From a virus, in IMG/VR virus record IMGVR_UViG_3300049215_000323, positions 1-40,582 of that record: a stretch of 40,582 bases of DNA. One strand, given 5' to 3'. The translations under genes were made by a program, and so were the position numbers. Under the pieces are notes generated by a model. That model saw only the letters and a list, made by a program, of their open reading frames with translations. It was not told the origin of the DNA and made no database searches. The stretch's first letter is position 1; every line of letters begins with the position of its first letter. Below are positions 1 through 5,229 of the stretch, piece after piece.

Positions 1-268
1 CACGAGCCGGCCTTGATCCCCGAGCCGGCCTTGATCCCCGAGCCGGCCTTGATCCCCGAGCCGGCCTTGATCCACGAGCCGGCCTTGATCCACGAGCCGG
101 CCTCGATCCCCGAGCCGGCCTTGATCCACAAGCCGGCCTTGATCCCCGAGCCGGCCTTGATCCCCGAGCCGGCCTTGATCCCCGAGCCGGCCTCGATCCC
201 CCAGCCGGCCTCGATCCCCCAGCCGGCCTTGATCCACAAGCCGGCCTTGATCCCCGAGCCGGCCTTGC
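1..268. repeat. 18-bp tandem repeat array, left part
   Basis: Fifteen consecutive 18-bp units of the type GAGCCGGCCTTGATCCCC, without any indel. Variation is confined to a few bases: TTG/TCG before ATC, CCC/CAC after it, and GAG/CAG/AAG before CCGGCC. Each unit carries GATC and GCCGGC. The array is coding on the minus strand and continues at the right end of the window, so it is the point where the circular map was opened. Confidence 0.97.
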
Positions 269-428
269 AATGAATGGCCCCTTTGGCGACGACGGAGCCT
301 TTGAACACGACCCAGCCCATCTCGGCCTCTATCGTGATGTTTCCTTCATAGGCCGAAAGATTAGGACCGATATACTGGCCGTCTTTGACCTGTTCGGCGG
401 TCACAACGTGAGTTGGAATTTTATCCAT
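1..428 (-). CDS. AG-x-x-I-x hexapeptide repeat protein, N-terminal part (gene continues across the contig end)
   Basis: ATG at 428 is preceded by GAGGACATCGCG, a good ribosome site, 15 bases after the terminase small subunit stop. About 55 non-repetitive residues (starting MDKIPTHVVTAEQVKDGQYI) lead into 15 copies of a six-residue unit of the form (S/W/L)(G/W)I(K/E)AG, encoded by an exact 18-bp tandem repeat. The frame stays open to base 1 and is continued by the right end of the window (40113-40582). If the ends share one base, the whole gene is 897 bases (298 residues). The regular Ile every six residues suggests a left-handed beta-helix or similar solenoid; this is inference from periodicity. 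Its role is unknown. It sits between terminase small subunit and a run of small leftward genes. Two other frames also stay open over the array but lack a proper start and non-repeat flanks. Confidence 0.85.
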   Translation of the reverse strand, partial: MDKIPTHVVTAEQVKDGQYIGPNLSAYEGNITIEAEMGWVVFKGSVVAKGAIHCKAGSGIKAGLWIKAGWGIEAGWGIEAGSGIKAGSGIKAGSGIKAGLWIKAGSGIEAGSWIKAGSWIKAGSGIKAGSGIKAGSGIKAGS

Positions 429-442
429 CGCGATGTCCTCGG

Positions 443-1003
443 TTAATCGTCGGAGAGTTCCAATAAGGCCCGCCGGGTGATCACGTTGATATCCAGCGTC
501 ACGTCCTGCTTTTTGCGCCATTGATCGGGCGCTCGGTTGGTCAGAATCAACTCGATAGCGGCCACGTTCGGCGGATAATGCTTGGTGTAGTACTGCTCGT
601 GAACGTAGTCCTGGCCGGTTGTGGGGTCCTTCATCTTCGTGAAATGCACCGCCTCGTGGCTGTAGCCGAGGCCCGCCGCATGCAGCGCCTTGACCTGTTC
701 CGCCGTGAAGCTCTCACCGCCTCTCGTCCTTGCCTCTCGCATCGACGGATTCGCTTCCATCCAGCGATAGAAGGTCGCGCTGCTGATTCCGAGGCGCTTC
801 CACATTTGCTCATCGGTGAAGCTGAGCCACGCCATCGTCTCGACCTGCTGATCCGTGATCGCGCCCTGATACCGGGTCTGTTTGCGCCGGGCCTCGGTGG
901 CGAGCGCCAGGGACTGCGCCTTGGACATGGGCTTGCGCTTAGGGTGACGGGTCTTTGAGGTCCGCTTGGCCTTCGGGGGCGCATTGGAGGAGCGGCTAGG
1001 CAT
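443..1003 (-). CDS. Terminase small subunit-like DNA-binding protein
   Basis: This 186-residue protein has a basic N-terminus (about residues 1-45). A helix-turn-helix stretch follows at about 50-85 (FTDEQMWKRLGISSATFYRW). The C-terminal part has a motif common in phage small terminases, a KHYPPNVAAIELILTNRAPDQWRKKQDV-like segment at roughly 143-170. Such proteins recognise the phage packaging site and load the large subunit. The ATG is preceded by GAGGTGCGCCAAG and overlaps the upstream gene by 8 bases. On the circular map the large subunit lies about 4 kb downstream on the same strand, with other genes between. The assignment rests on the HTH plus the C-terminal motif; another HTH DNA-binding role is less likely. 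Confidence 0.75.
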   Translation of the reverse strand: MPSRSSNAPPKAKRTSKTRHPKRKPMSKAQSLALATEARRKQTRYQGAITDQQVETMAWLSFTDEQMWKRLGISSATFYRWMEANPSMREARTRGGESFTAEQVKALHAAGLGYSHEAVHFTKMKDPTTGQDYVHEQYYTKHYPPNVAAIELILTNRAPDQWRKKQDVTLDINVITRRALLELSDD

Positions 1004-1313
1004 CTTGGCGCACCTCGAACCCGCTGGGACCGCCGCGCTTCGGCTTGCCCTTGAACGGAGACAGCAAGATCACCGATTCCAGGCCATCCGCCGGCAACGC
1101 CCCCAGGAGCATCATCTCAATGGCCATGGACGCCGGGCCGGGCATGCCCGTCTTGTTCTCCAGCCAATTGCGCACCGTCCCGCCAGGATCGCCCGGTCCC
1201 AGGCGCAGGGCGCGCCCCAGCTCGGCCGGGCGCACATTGCGGCGAAGGCCCCAAAGATAACCCAGCTCCCGCATCGCCATCTTCAGCCGAGCGCCTTGTT
1301 CGGGATCAATCAT
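996..1313 (-). CDS. Small phage HTH-type DNA-binding protein
   Basis: This is a 105-residue protein. The start at 1313 is chosen because its ATG overlaps the upstream stop in an ATGA junction; the longer reading frame upstream is a shadow. The central part (LRRNVRPAELGRALRL, then a Gly/Pro-rich turn, then GGTVRNWLENKTGMPGPASM) resembles small phage regulators in which an HTH is followed by a W(E/L)-type helix and a 'GPASMAIEMML' segment. The C-terminus is basic and flexible. It lies immediately before terminase small subunit. The precise target is unknown. Confidence 0.65.
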   Translation of the reverse strand: MIDPEQGARLKMAMRELGYLWGLRRNVRPAELGRALRLGPGDPGGTVRNWLENKTGMPGPASMAIEMMLLGALPADGLESVILLSPFKGKPKRGGPSGFEVRQDA

Positions 1314-1585
1314 CGCAACATGCTCTCCAGAAGGCCGAATGCGCGCCCAGTCATCCGTGAATCCCCTCGGCTCAACGACGCCAAACCCCTTTTGTCGGAC
1401 AAGGTGTAGCCGCACATGTCCAACACCTTCAGGGTGTTCGCGATCCCGTCCTTGGCCCATTCCAGATAGGTCATGAGCTTAGGGCCGTCCCCGGTGATCT
1501 GAATCACGTGCTGCTTGGGGTCGAGCTTGTAGAAATCGCATATGGCGCGGGCGATTCGCTCGCTCTGGCGGTCGGTCAATTGCAT
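1310..1585 (-). CDS. Hypothetical protein, 91 residues
   Basis: ATG at 1585 is preceded by GAAGGGGCTGATCCG. The sequence (MQLTDRQSERIARAICDFYK at the start) is predicted mostly helical, with no motif I recognise. It is the first of a tight cluster leading into the terminase small subunit, ending in an ATGA overlap with the HTH gene downstream. A tiny 12-codon open frame (ATGATCATGGACTTGAAGGG...) overlaps its start and could act as a leader for coupling; that is only a suggestion. Confidence 0.65.
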   Translation of the reverse strand: MQLTDRQSERIARAICDFYKLDPKQHVIQITGDGPKLMTYLEWAKDGIANTLKVLDMCGYTLSDKRGLASLSRGDSRMTGRAFGLLESMLR

Positions 1586-1653
1586 CGGATCAGCCCCTTC
1601 AAGTCCATGATCATGCCTGCCTTGCGGTCTGGCGTCGAGTCAAAATCGGAAGT

Positions 1654-1911
1654 CTACCGACTGTCGGGGCGGTCAGGATGGCCGAAGGGGAGCGGCTGGA
1701 CCAGCTCGATCTCCAACGCCCTGAAAACCATCATCGCCCGAGGTGTGGCCTTCAGCCTGGTCCAGGCCGCCACCGTTCGGGGCGTGAGGCGGCGGTTGAA
1801 GATCATCGCCCCGCTCAGGTAGCTATCGGCGAAGGCGGTCCCACAATCCTCGGCCATGGCCTGCCAAAGCTCATCGGTCACCGTCATCGGCAATTTGGGT
1901 TGAAGCGCCAT
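1654..1911 (-). CDS. Hypothetical protein, 85 residues
   Basis: Starts at ATG 1911, inside the end of the replication-type gene (41-base overlap); an internal ATG at 1887 would reduce the overlap to 17 bases. It contains a helical stretch (TVTDELWQAMAEDCG) followed by AMIFNRRLTPRTVAAWTRLK and a C-terminus ending PFGHPDRPDSR. No family recognised. It is co-directional with its neighbours and fills the gap in the operon, which supports its being real. A 68-base gap without a gene follows. Confidence 0.5.
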   Translation of the reverse strand: MALQPKLPMTVTDELWQAMAEDCGTAFADSYLSGAMIFNRRLTPRTVAAWTRLKATPRAMMVFRALEIELVQPLPFGHPDRPDSR

Positions 1912-2545
1912 TCTCTCGGTCCCGTTTTTCCAATAATTCGTGATACTTGCGCCAACGATCAGCCTCTTCGGCCTTCTCCTCCGGCGTTATCGGCGGTCCC
2001 TGCGCCACGGCCTGGACCGGCTCGCCGTCCAGCCATCGCTCCTGGTTCAGCCAGGTTGCCGGATTGCACCAGGGCCGATCCACCGGCTTGCGCTCCCGGT
2101 AGCGCTGCAACGCCGGCAGGATCACGAAATCCAGCGGATCGAAGCTCGAAATCTTCGCCATGGCCAGGGGGAAGGCCTTGCGGGCAGCGCCCTTGCCGGT
2201 CTTTTCGGGGTAGGCTTCCCAAAATCGATCGAACCCGGCGAGCTTGGGGGAAGAGGTCCCTTTAGGGACCGAAGGGGGACTTGGGGAAGGGGTTATTTCT
2301 GAAGGGGGTTTGGGGGAAACGTCTTTAGGGGAAACCCCTTCGGCCGATTCTGCCGATTCTGCCGATTTCGGCCGATTTCGGTTGGCTCGATATTCACGAT
2401 CACGCGAACGGCGGCGCTCTGCGGTCTCATCTTTCAGGATCACCGGAACGGGTTCTCGCGCCGCCAAGGCTTCGGCGACACGGCCCACCAGCTCCGGGTC
2501 CAGACCGGCGCGCACGAGGTCGGCAATGAGAAGGGAAACGGTCAC
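1871..2545 (-). CDS. Phage replication-type protein (DnaT/helix-loader-like C-terminal motif)
   Basis: This 224-residue protein starts at GTG 2545, with AAGGATGGGTGC upstream. Residues 1-35 are helical. Residues 45-100 are a low-complexity basic/Ser-Pro linker, and the DNA there has runs of near-repeated 'SAES' and 'SPK' codons. From about 105 comes the conserved segment FDRFWEAYPEKTGKGAARKAF, then a helix ending in a ...NPATWLNQERWL motif. These two motifs recur at the C-terminus of many phage and prophage replication-associated proteins. A role in replication initiation or helicase loading is inferred from that family and from the absence of any other replication gene. Confidence 0.6.
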   Translation of the reverse strand: MTVSLLIADLVRAGLDPELVGRVAEALAAREPVPVILKDETAERRRSRDREYRANRNRPKSAESAESAEGVSPKDVSPKPPSEITPSPSPPSVPKGTSSPKLAGFDRFWEAYPEKTGKGAARKAFPLAMAKISSFDPLDFVILPALQRYRERKPVDRPWCNPATWLNQERWLDGEPVQAVAQGPPITPEEKAEEADRWRKYHELLEKRDRENGASTQIADDGDR

Positions 2546-2610
2546 GCACCCATCCTTGGGGGTGACAGGCGCGCACGCGCGCTATAGGCTGATCCAGCCA
2601 TCGGTAATCT

Positions 2611-2632
2611 CCATCGGGTATCGATGGCTTTT
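2611..2632 (+). terminator. Small hairpin followed by CTTTTT
   Basis: CCATCG-loop-CGATGG (6-bp stem, 5-base loop) is followed directly by CTTTTT on the plus strand. It has the form of a weak intrinsic terminator, but no rightward gene ends here. The CCATCGG(G)TA-TC element also occurs once as a partial direct repeat just to its left (about 2598-2610). It could equally be a protein-binding site near the replication gene. Confidence 0.3.
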
Positions 2633-2654
2633 TGGGTTGCCCCTCCAGCCCTTC

Positions 2655-2685
2655 GAACCCCGCCGCTTCAGCCCCGGCGGGGTTC
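2655..2685. other. Perfect 11-bp stem-loop in gap before replication gene
   Basis: GAACCCCGCCG and CGGCGGGGTTC form an uninterrupted, very GC-rich stem around a 9-base loop. It lies in the 168-base non-coding gap between the VRR-NUC gene and the replication-type gene. No T-run follows on either strand, so it is not a classical intrinsic terminator. It could be an attenuating or Rho-assisted structure, a processing site, or part of an origin. Confidence 0.6.
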
Positions 2686-2713
2686 ACATTTATGGCTACG
2701 TCGGAGCGTTTGT

Positions 2714-3115
2714 CTAGGCGACGATGCGAGGGACGTGGAAGCGCGGCGCGGGATACCATTCGGCCAGGACCCAAGACGCCTTGACCAGGCTGTCCACCAT
2801 CACCCAGGACGCGCCCATGTCCGCCACCTCGCCCCGAAAGAGCGCCTGGGCGGCCGAGACGCGGCCTCTCTCGGCCTTGATCTCCATGAAGGCCACACCG
2901 CCTTGGGGAAGCACGAACACCAGGTCGGGCACGCCCGCGCGGACCCCCAGGCCCTTGAAGATCGCACCCTCGACCGCCGAACGCGCGCCGCCGTTCGGGA
3001 CATGGAAGAACGGGACGGCGGGGCGGATTTGGCTGGCCAGGGCCACCACCGCCCGGTGGAGCGCTTGCTCCGGTCGGGCGGTGGCCTTGCGGGACGGCTT
3101 AGCGCCGGGTTTCAT
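2714..3115 (-). CDS. VRR-NUC domain nuclease
   Basis: This 133-residue protein contains the VRR-NUC (PD-(D/E)XK) signature. It has HVPNGG at 38-43, a G-x-x-K-G-L-G-V-x-x-G-V-P-D segment with PD at 63-64, EIK at 78-80 (catalytic E and K), and a Gln at 90 in the following helix (Q-x-x-F). This is the compact phage form of the domain, made of little more than the nuclease fold. Family members cleave structured DNA such as Holliday junctions, so resolution of replication or packaging intermediates is plausible. It starts at ATG 3115, 17 bases inside the XRE gene upstream. Downstream comes a hairpin-bearing gap. Confidence 0.88.
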   Translation of the reverse strand: MKPGAKPSRKATARPEQALHRAVVALASQIRPAVPFFHVPNGGARSAVEGAIFKGLGVRAGVPDLVFVLPQGGVAFMEIKAERGRVSAAQALFRGEVADMGASWVMVDSLVKASWVLAEWYPAPRFHVPRIVA

Positions 3116-3497
3116 GCGCGGTCGCCATGGCCTTCAGCACGACGCGGAGCGCCTGCTGCTGGACGCGAGTCATATCGCTGATCAACTCGGCCTCCGGAAC
3201 AGCCTGGATGACGCTCAGGGCGCGTCCCACCTGCCTTGTGGCCAGGTTGCTCTCCAGAAGGTCGTAACCGCCCACGCTGGCCGTGAGGCCGGTGAAGAAG
3301 TAGCTCACTTCCGTCCCCAGGATCGCGGCGCAATCCCAAAGGGTTGACGCGCTCATACGATTGGAGCCGCTCTCATACTTCTGAACCTGCTGAAAGGTCA
3401 GCCCGAGCTTATCGGCCAGGGCCGTTTGCGACATGCCGAGCTGTTTTCGGCGCTGGCGCAGCATCTTGCCGACGTGTTCGTCCACTGGTTTTTTCAT
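3099..3497 (-). CDS. XRE-family helix-turn-helix transcriptional regulator
   Basis: This 132-residue protein is read from ATG 3497, which has GGAGACGGGG upstream; the ATG at 3515 has no ribosome site. Residues about 8-65 form an XRE/Cro-C1 domain: MLRQRRKQLGMSQTALADKLG, then LTFQQVQKYESGSNRMSAST. The LTFQQVQKYE recognition helix is typical of alphaproteobacterial XRE regulators. A C-terminal helical region (about 85-130) probably mediates dimerisation. It overlaps the winged-helix gene upstream by 89 bases and the nuclease gene downstream by 17. It is likely a repressor of phage transcription, but no cleavage or sensor domain is evident. Confidence 0.85.
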   Translation of the reverse strand: MKKPVDEHVGKMLRQRRKQLGMSQTALADKLGLTFQQVQKYESGSNRMSASTLWDCAAILGTEVSYFFTGLTASVGGYDLLESNLATRQVGRALSVIQAVPEAELISDMTRVQQQALRVVLKAMATAHETRR

Positions 3498-3888
3498 CGT
3501 CCCCGTCTCCTTCATACCGGGTGTTTTCGAGGGCCTGAGCGACCAGCGCCCGGCCCTCCTCGGACAGGCTGTAGCCGATGCCCGCATGGGCGATGAGCGG
3601 CGAGCCCCCAAGCTTCTTGCGAATCTTACTGACGTACACCGCCGCGAGATTCGAATTGACGGTCTTGGCGTGATCCGGGCGCACCGACACGGTCACCACG
3701 CGCTCACGGCTCACCGTGCGGCTATCGAAGAGCGCAAGGGCGATCCGGGCCTGGTTGGGCGTCAAGGCGAAGTGCATCATCAACGCGGCCAGGCGCTGGT
3801 CATGCCGCTCCGCGTAGACGATCTGGCGCAGGGCGAAACACTCGTCCTCCAGCTCCTCGCGCGTCATGGTGTGAAGGCTCTTAGGCAA
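3409..3888 (-). CDS. CtrA/OmpR-type winged-helix DNA-binding protein
   Basis: This 159-residue protein starts at TTG 3888, with GGAGGGTGG upstream. It begins with a short coiled helix (REELEDECFALRQIV). At about 40-115 comes a winged-helix domain: FALTPNQARIALALF, then a recognition region ending VYVSKIRKKLGG and a wing ending AGIGYSL. This matches the effector domain of OmpR/PhoB-class response regulators such as CtrA, without a receiver domain. The acidic/basic C-terminal tail (about 120-159) overlaps the start of the XRE gene by 89 bases. I infer a phage regulator that could bind sites resembling host cell-cycle promoters; no direct evidence shows this. Confidence 0.75.
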   Translation of the reverse strand: MPKSLHTMTREELEDECFALRQIVYAERHDQRLAALMMHFALTPNQARIALALFDSRTVSRERVVTVSVRPDHAKTVNSNLAAVYVSKIRKKLGGSPLIAHAGIGYSLSEEGRALVAQALENTRYEGDGDDEKTSGRTRRQDAAPAPKTARHVANGPGR

Positions 3889-4081
3889 GTGACCACCCTC
3901 CGTCCTGGCGCTTCCAAACCGAAACGCGCGTCCCAGCCAGCACAGGGGCCGGCGTGACGACCTGGGCGCGCTCCTGGCGGGTGACGCTCTTGCCGGTCCG
4001 GTCCAGCCGGATCAGCGCATGGTGTCGACCGTCACCCGTACGCCAGGCCTGAATCACCACCCCATCCAGAACCGTGCTCAT
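3881..4081 (-). CDS. Hypothetical small beta-rich protein, 66 residues
   Basis: ATG 4081 overlaps the previous stop (ATGA). The protein (starting MSTVLDGVVIQAW) has alternating hydrophobic residues suggesting a small beta barrel, with VTPAPVLAGTRVSVWK near the end. No family recognised. It is tightly coupled in the early leftward operon. Confidence 0.6.
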   Translation of the reverse strand: MSTVLDGVVIQAWRTGDGRHHALIRLDRTGKSVTRQERAQVVTPAPVLAGTRVSVWKRQDGGWSLA

Positions 4082-4305
4082 GCCTTCAATCTCCATTGGT
4101 AGGGCTGTCCTTCCAGGTCGAAGGCGATGGGTTCCAGGTCCACCGCGTAGGTTCGGAACATCCCGACATGGACCCGCTCGCCGGTCCCGGTGATGCAGGG
4201 CAGCGCCGTCCGATGCTTGGCCTCGCGCCCCTTGAACTCGATCATGAGGCAGACCGTCTCGCCGCGCTCCAGTTCTTCGATCAGCCGCGCCTTGCATTTA
4301 ATCAT
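4078..4305 (-). CDS. Hypothetical protein, 75 residues
   Basis: ATG 4305 lies 8 bases inside the zinc-ribbon gene upstream, with a weak CCGGGGTATATCG leader. The sequence (MIKCKARLIEELERGETVCL at the start) is predicted alpha then beta, with no membrane segment and no recognised motif. It is placed between two small regulators in a coupled operon. Confidence 0.6.
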   Translation of the reverse strand: MIKCKARLIEELERGETVCLMIEFKGREAKHRTALPCITGTGERVHVGMFRTYAVDLEPIAFDLEGQPYQWRLKA

Positions 4306-4510
4306 CGATATACCCCGGCCCGAGCGCGTCCAGCACGGCGTGCGCCAACTTGAAGGCGCTCGGACGCTCCTGGACGGCGATCATCTCATAAGTGGTGAAT
4401 TTGAAACCGCAGTGCCGACAGGTGCGCCTGCGACGAATGGCGTTTTGGGTCTTCACCGGGCGGCTGTCCTTCACGTCCAGCTCGGGCGAACCGCACTCGG
4501 GACACCTCAT
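4298..4510 (-). CDS. NrdR-type zinc ribbon protein lacking the ATP-cone
   Basis: This 70-residue protein begins MRCPECGSPELDVKDSRPV and continues with IRRRRTCRHCGFKFTTYE. That is the NrdR N-terminal zinc ribbon with CPEC and CRHC ligand pairs plus the DSR and FTTYE signatures. Cellular NrdR (about 150 residues) adds an ATP-cone that senses dATP/ATP. Here only about 25 unrelated residues follow, so nucleotide sensing is absent. It could bind NrdR-box-like DNA and interfere with host ribonucleotide reductase control, or be a phage-specific DNA binder. The ATG overlaps the HTH gene stop (ATGA). Confidence 0.85.
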   Translation of the reverse strand: MRCPECGSPELDVKDSRPVKTQNAIRRRRTCRHCGFKFTTYEMIAVQERPSAFKLAHAVLDALGPGYIDD

Positions 4511-4722
4511 GGCGACACGCGGCGATAGAAGGTTATCTCCTCCAGGCCCAGGGCGCGCAGGATGGATGGACCCGGCCGCTTCACGCCCCTCATCACCTCA
4601 CAGAGGTAGGGGTAATTCACGTCAAGCTTCATGGCCAGTTTCTGAATGTTTCCCGCGTCCGTCGCCATCCGTTCCAGAAGACTACGTACGCCGCTAGGGG
4701 TGAGGTCGATGGTCGTTTCCAT
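4507..4722 (-). CDS. Cro-like HTH protein, probably translated from a leaderless transcript
   Basis: This 71-residue protein is the first leftward gene after the control region. It carries a helix-turn-helix (NIQKLAMKLDVNYPYLCEVMRGVKRPG pattern at about 24-50, with PSILRALGL after it), similar to small Cro-type regulators. No Shine-Dalgarno sequence precedes ATG 4722. The best promoter places its start site at the ATG itself. It probably acts at the neighbouring operator region to set the balance between the two transcription directions. Confidence 0.75.
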   Translation of the reverse strand: METTIDLTPSGVRSLLERMATDAGNIQKLAMKLDVNYPYLCEVMRGVKRPGPSILRALGLEEITFYRRVSP

Positions 4723-4728
4723 GACGCG

Positions 4729-4756
4729 ATTATGCGTAATAGCATTTGACGTGCAA
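4729..4756 (-). promoter_or_regulatory. Leftward promoter with operator-like palindrome
   Basis: On the minus strand, TTGCAC (4756-4751) and CATAAT (4734-4729) are separated by 16 bases. Transcription would begin at about 4722, the A of the first ATG. The -10 box is inside the near-palindrome ATTATGCGTAAT (4729-4740), beside an ATGC-N6-GCAT inverted pair (4732-4745). These are natural candidates for an operator. Confidence 0.5.
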
Positions 4757-4774
4757 GCGAAATCTGTCCATGAT
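4746..4774 (+). promoter_or_regulatory. Rightward early promoter candidate
   Basis: TTGACG (4746-4751) and CATGAT (4769-4774) are separated by 17 bases, upstream of the first rightward gene. Its -35 box abuts and slightly overlaps that of the leftward promoter, so the two are arranged back to back and probably compete. Confidence 0.45.
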
Positions 4775-4778
4775 CGGA

Positions 4779-4797
4779 TTGTCTTTTGAAGGAGGAC
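4779..4797 (+). promoter_or_regulatory. Shared 19-base leader with Shine-Dalgarno, copy 1
   Basis: TTGTCTTTTGAAGGAGGAC, ending in a strong AAGGAGG ribosome site, lies 5 bases before ATG 4803. The identical 19 bases precede two other rightward genes (11092-11110 and 11977-11995). Similarity to the second copy extends upstream (TGTCCAT-ATCGG). Confidence 0.9.
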
Positions 4798-4802
4798 AAC
4801 TC

Positions 4803-5219
4803 ATGGACCCGACCGCCGGATACATCGGAGCCAACTGCTCCTACTGCGACCAGCGCTTTGATATCGAGGCCCTGGACCACGAGGACCATTGCCCGGCTTG
4901 CCGCGAAGCGGTGGCCGCGATCCGCGCCGCCGACGCGGCGGAGGCGATGGACTATCCGACACCCGCGCCCATACAGCATTTCCCAGACCGCCCCTTGGCG
5001 CGTCGAAACTTCCCGATCTACAAGGGCGGCGTCGCTCACATCATCGGCGAGACGGCATGGATCGAAAGCCGGGACGAGGCGCGGGCGCGCTTGGCCCATA
5101 CCTTGAGCCTGCTGGCGATGGCCGAGGATGGACACCCGCTCCAGGCCCCCAATCTTAGCGGCCACACGCTGAACGCCTGGGACCTGGCCTTGGCGCTCGC
5201 TCACCCCTACAACGCATAA
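4803..5219 (+). CDS. Zinc-ribbon-containing hypothetical protein, first rightward early gene
   Basis: This 138-residue protein is read from ATG 4803, fixed by the AAGGAGGAC leader; the open frame further upstream is excluded. Near the N-terminus two CxxC pairs (CSYC at 12-15 and CPAC at about 32-35) form a probable zinc ribbon. An alanine-rich helix follows, then a mixed region (YKGGVAHIIGETAWIESRDEARARLAHTLSLLA) and a C-terminus ending ALAHPYNA. No family recognised. As the first gene of the recombination operon it may be an early regulatory or host-interacting protein; this is inferred from position only. Confidence 0.75.
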   Translation: MDPTAGYIGANCSYCDQRFDIEALDHEDHCPACREAVAAIRAADAAEAMDYPTPAPIQHFPDRPLARRNFPIYKGGVAHIIGETAWIESRDEARARLAHTLSLLAMAEDGHPLQAPNLSGHTLNAWDLALALAHPYNA

Positions 5220-5229
5220 GGCGTTCGTT

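Noticed and set aside
1-268. CRISPR-like array
   Set aside because: Units are directly contiguous 18-bp repeats without unique spacers, and the array is coding.
13-273. Plus-strand open frame of IPEPAL-type repeats at the left end
   Set aside because: Open only because an 18-bp repeat without stops is open in several frames; no ribosome site, and the minus frame has proper N-terminal and C-terminal flanks.
996-1460. Longer form of the small HTH gene starting at 1460
   Set aside because: The first 49 codons overlap the neighbouring gene in a shadow frame; ATG 1313 in an ATGA junction is better supported.
1620-1652. Terminator at the 68-base gap after the 85-residue gene
   Set aside because: A TCGG...CCGA pairing followed by TTTT exists on the minus strand, but the stem is only four base pairs.
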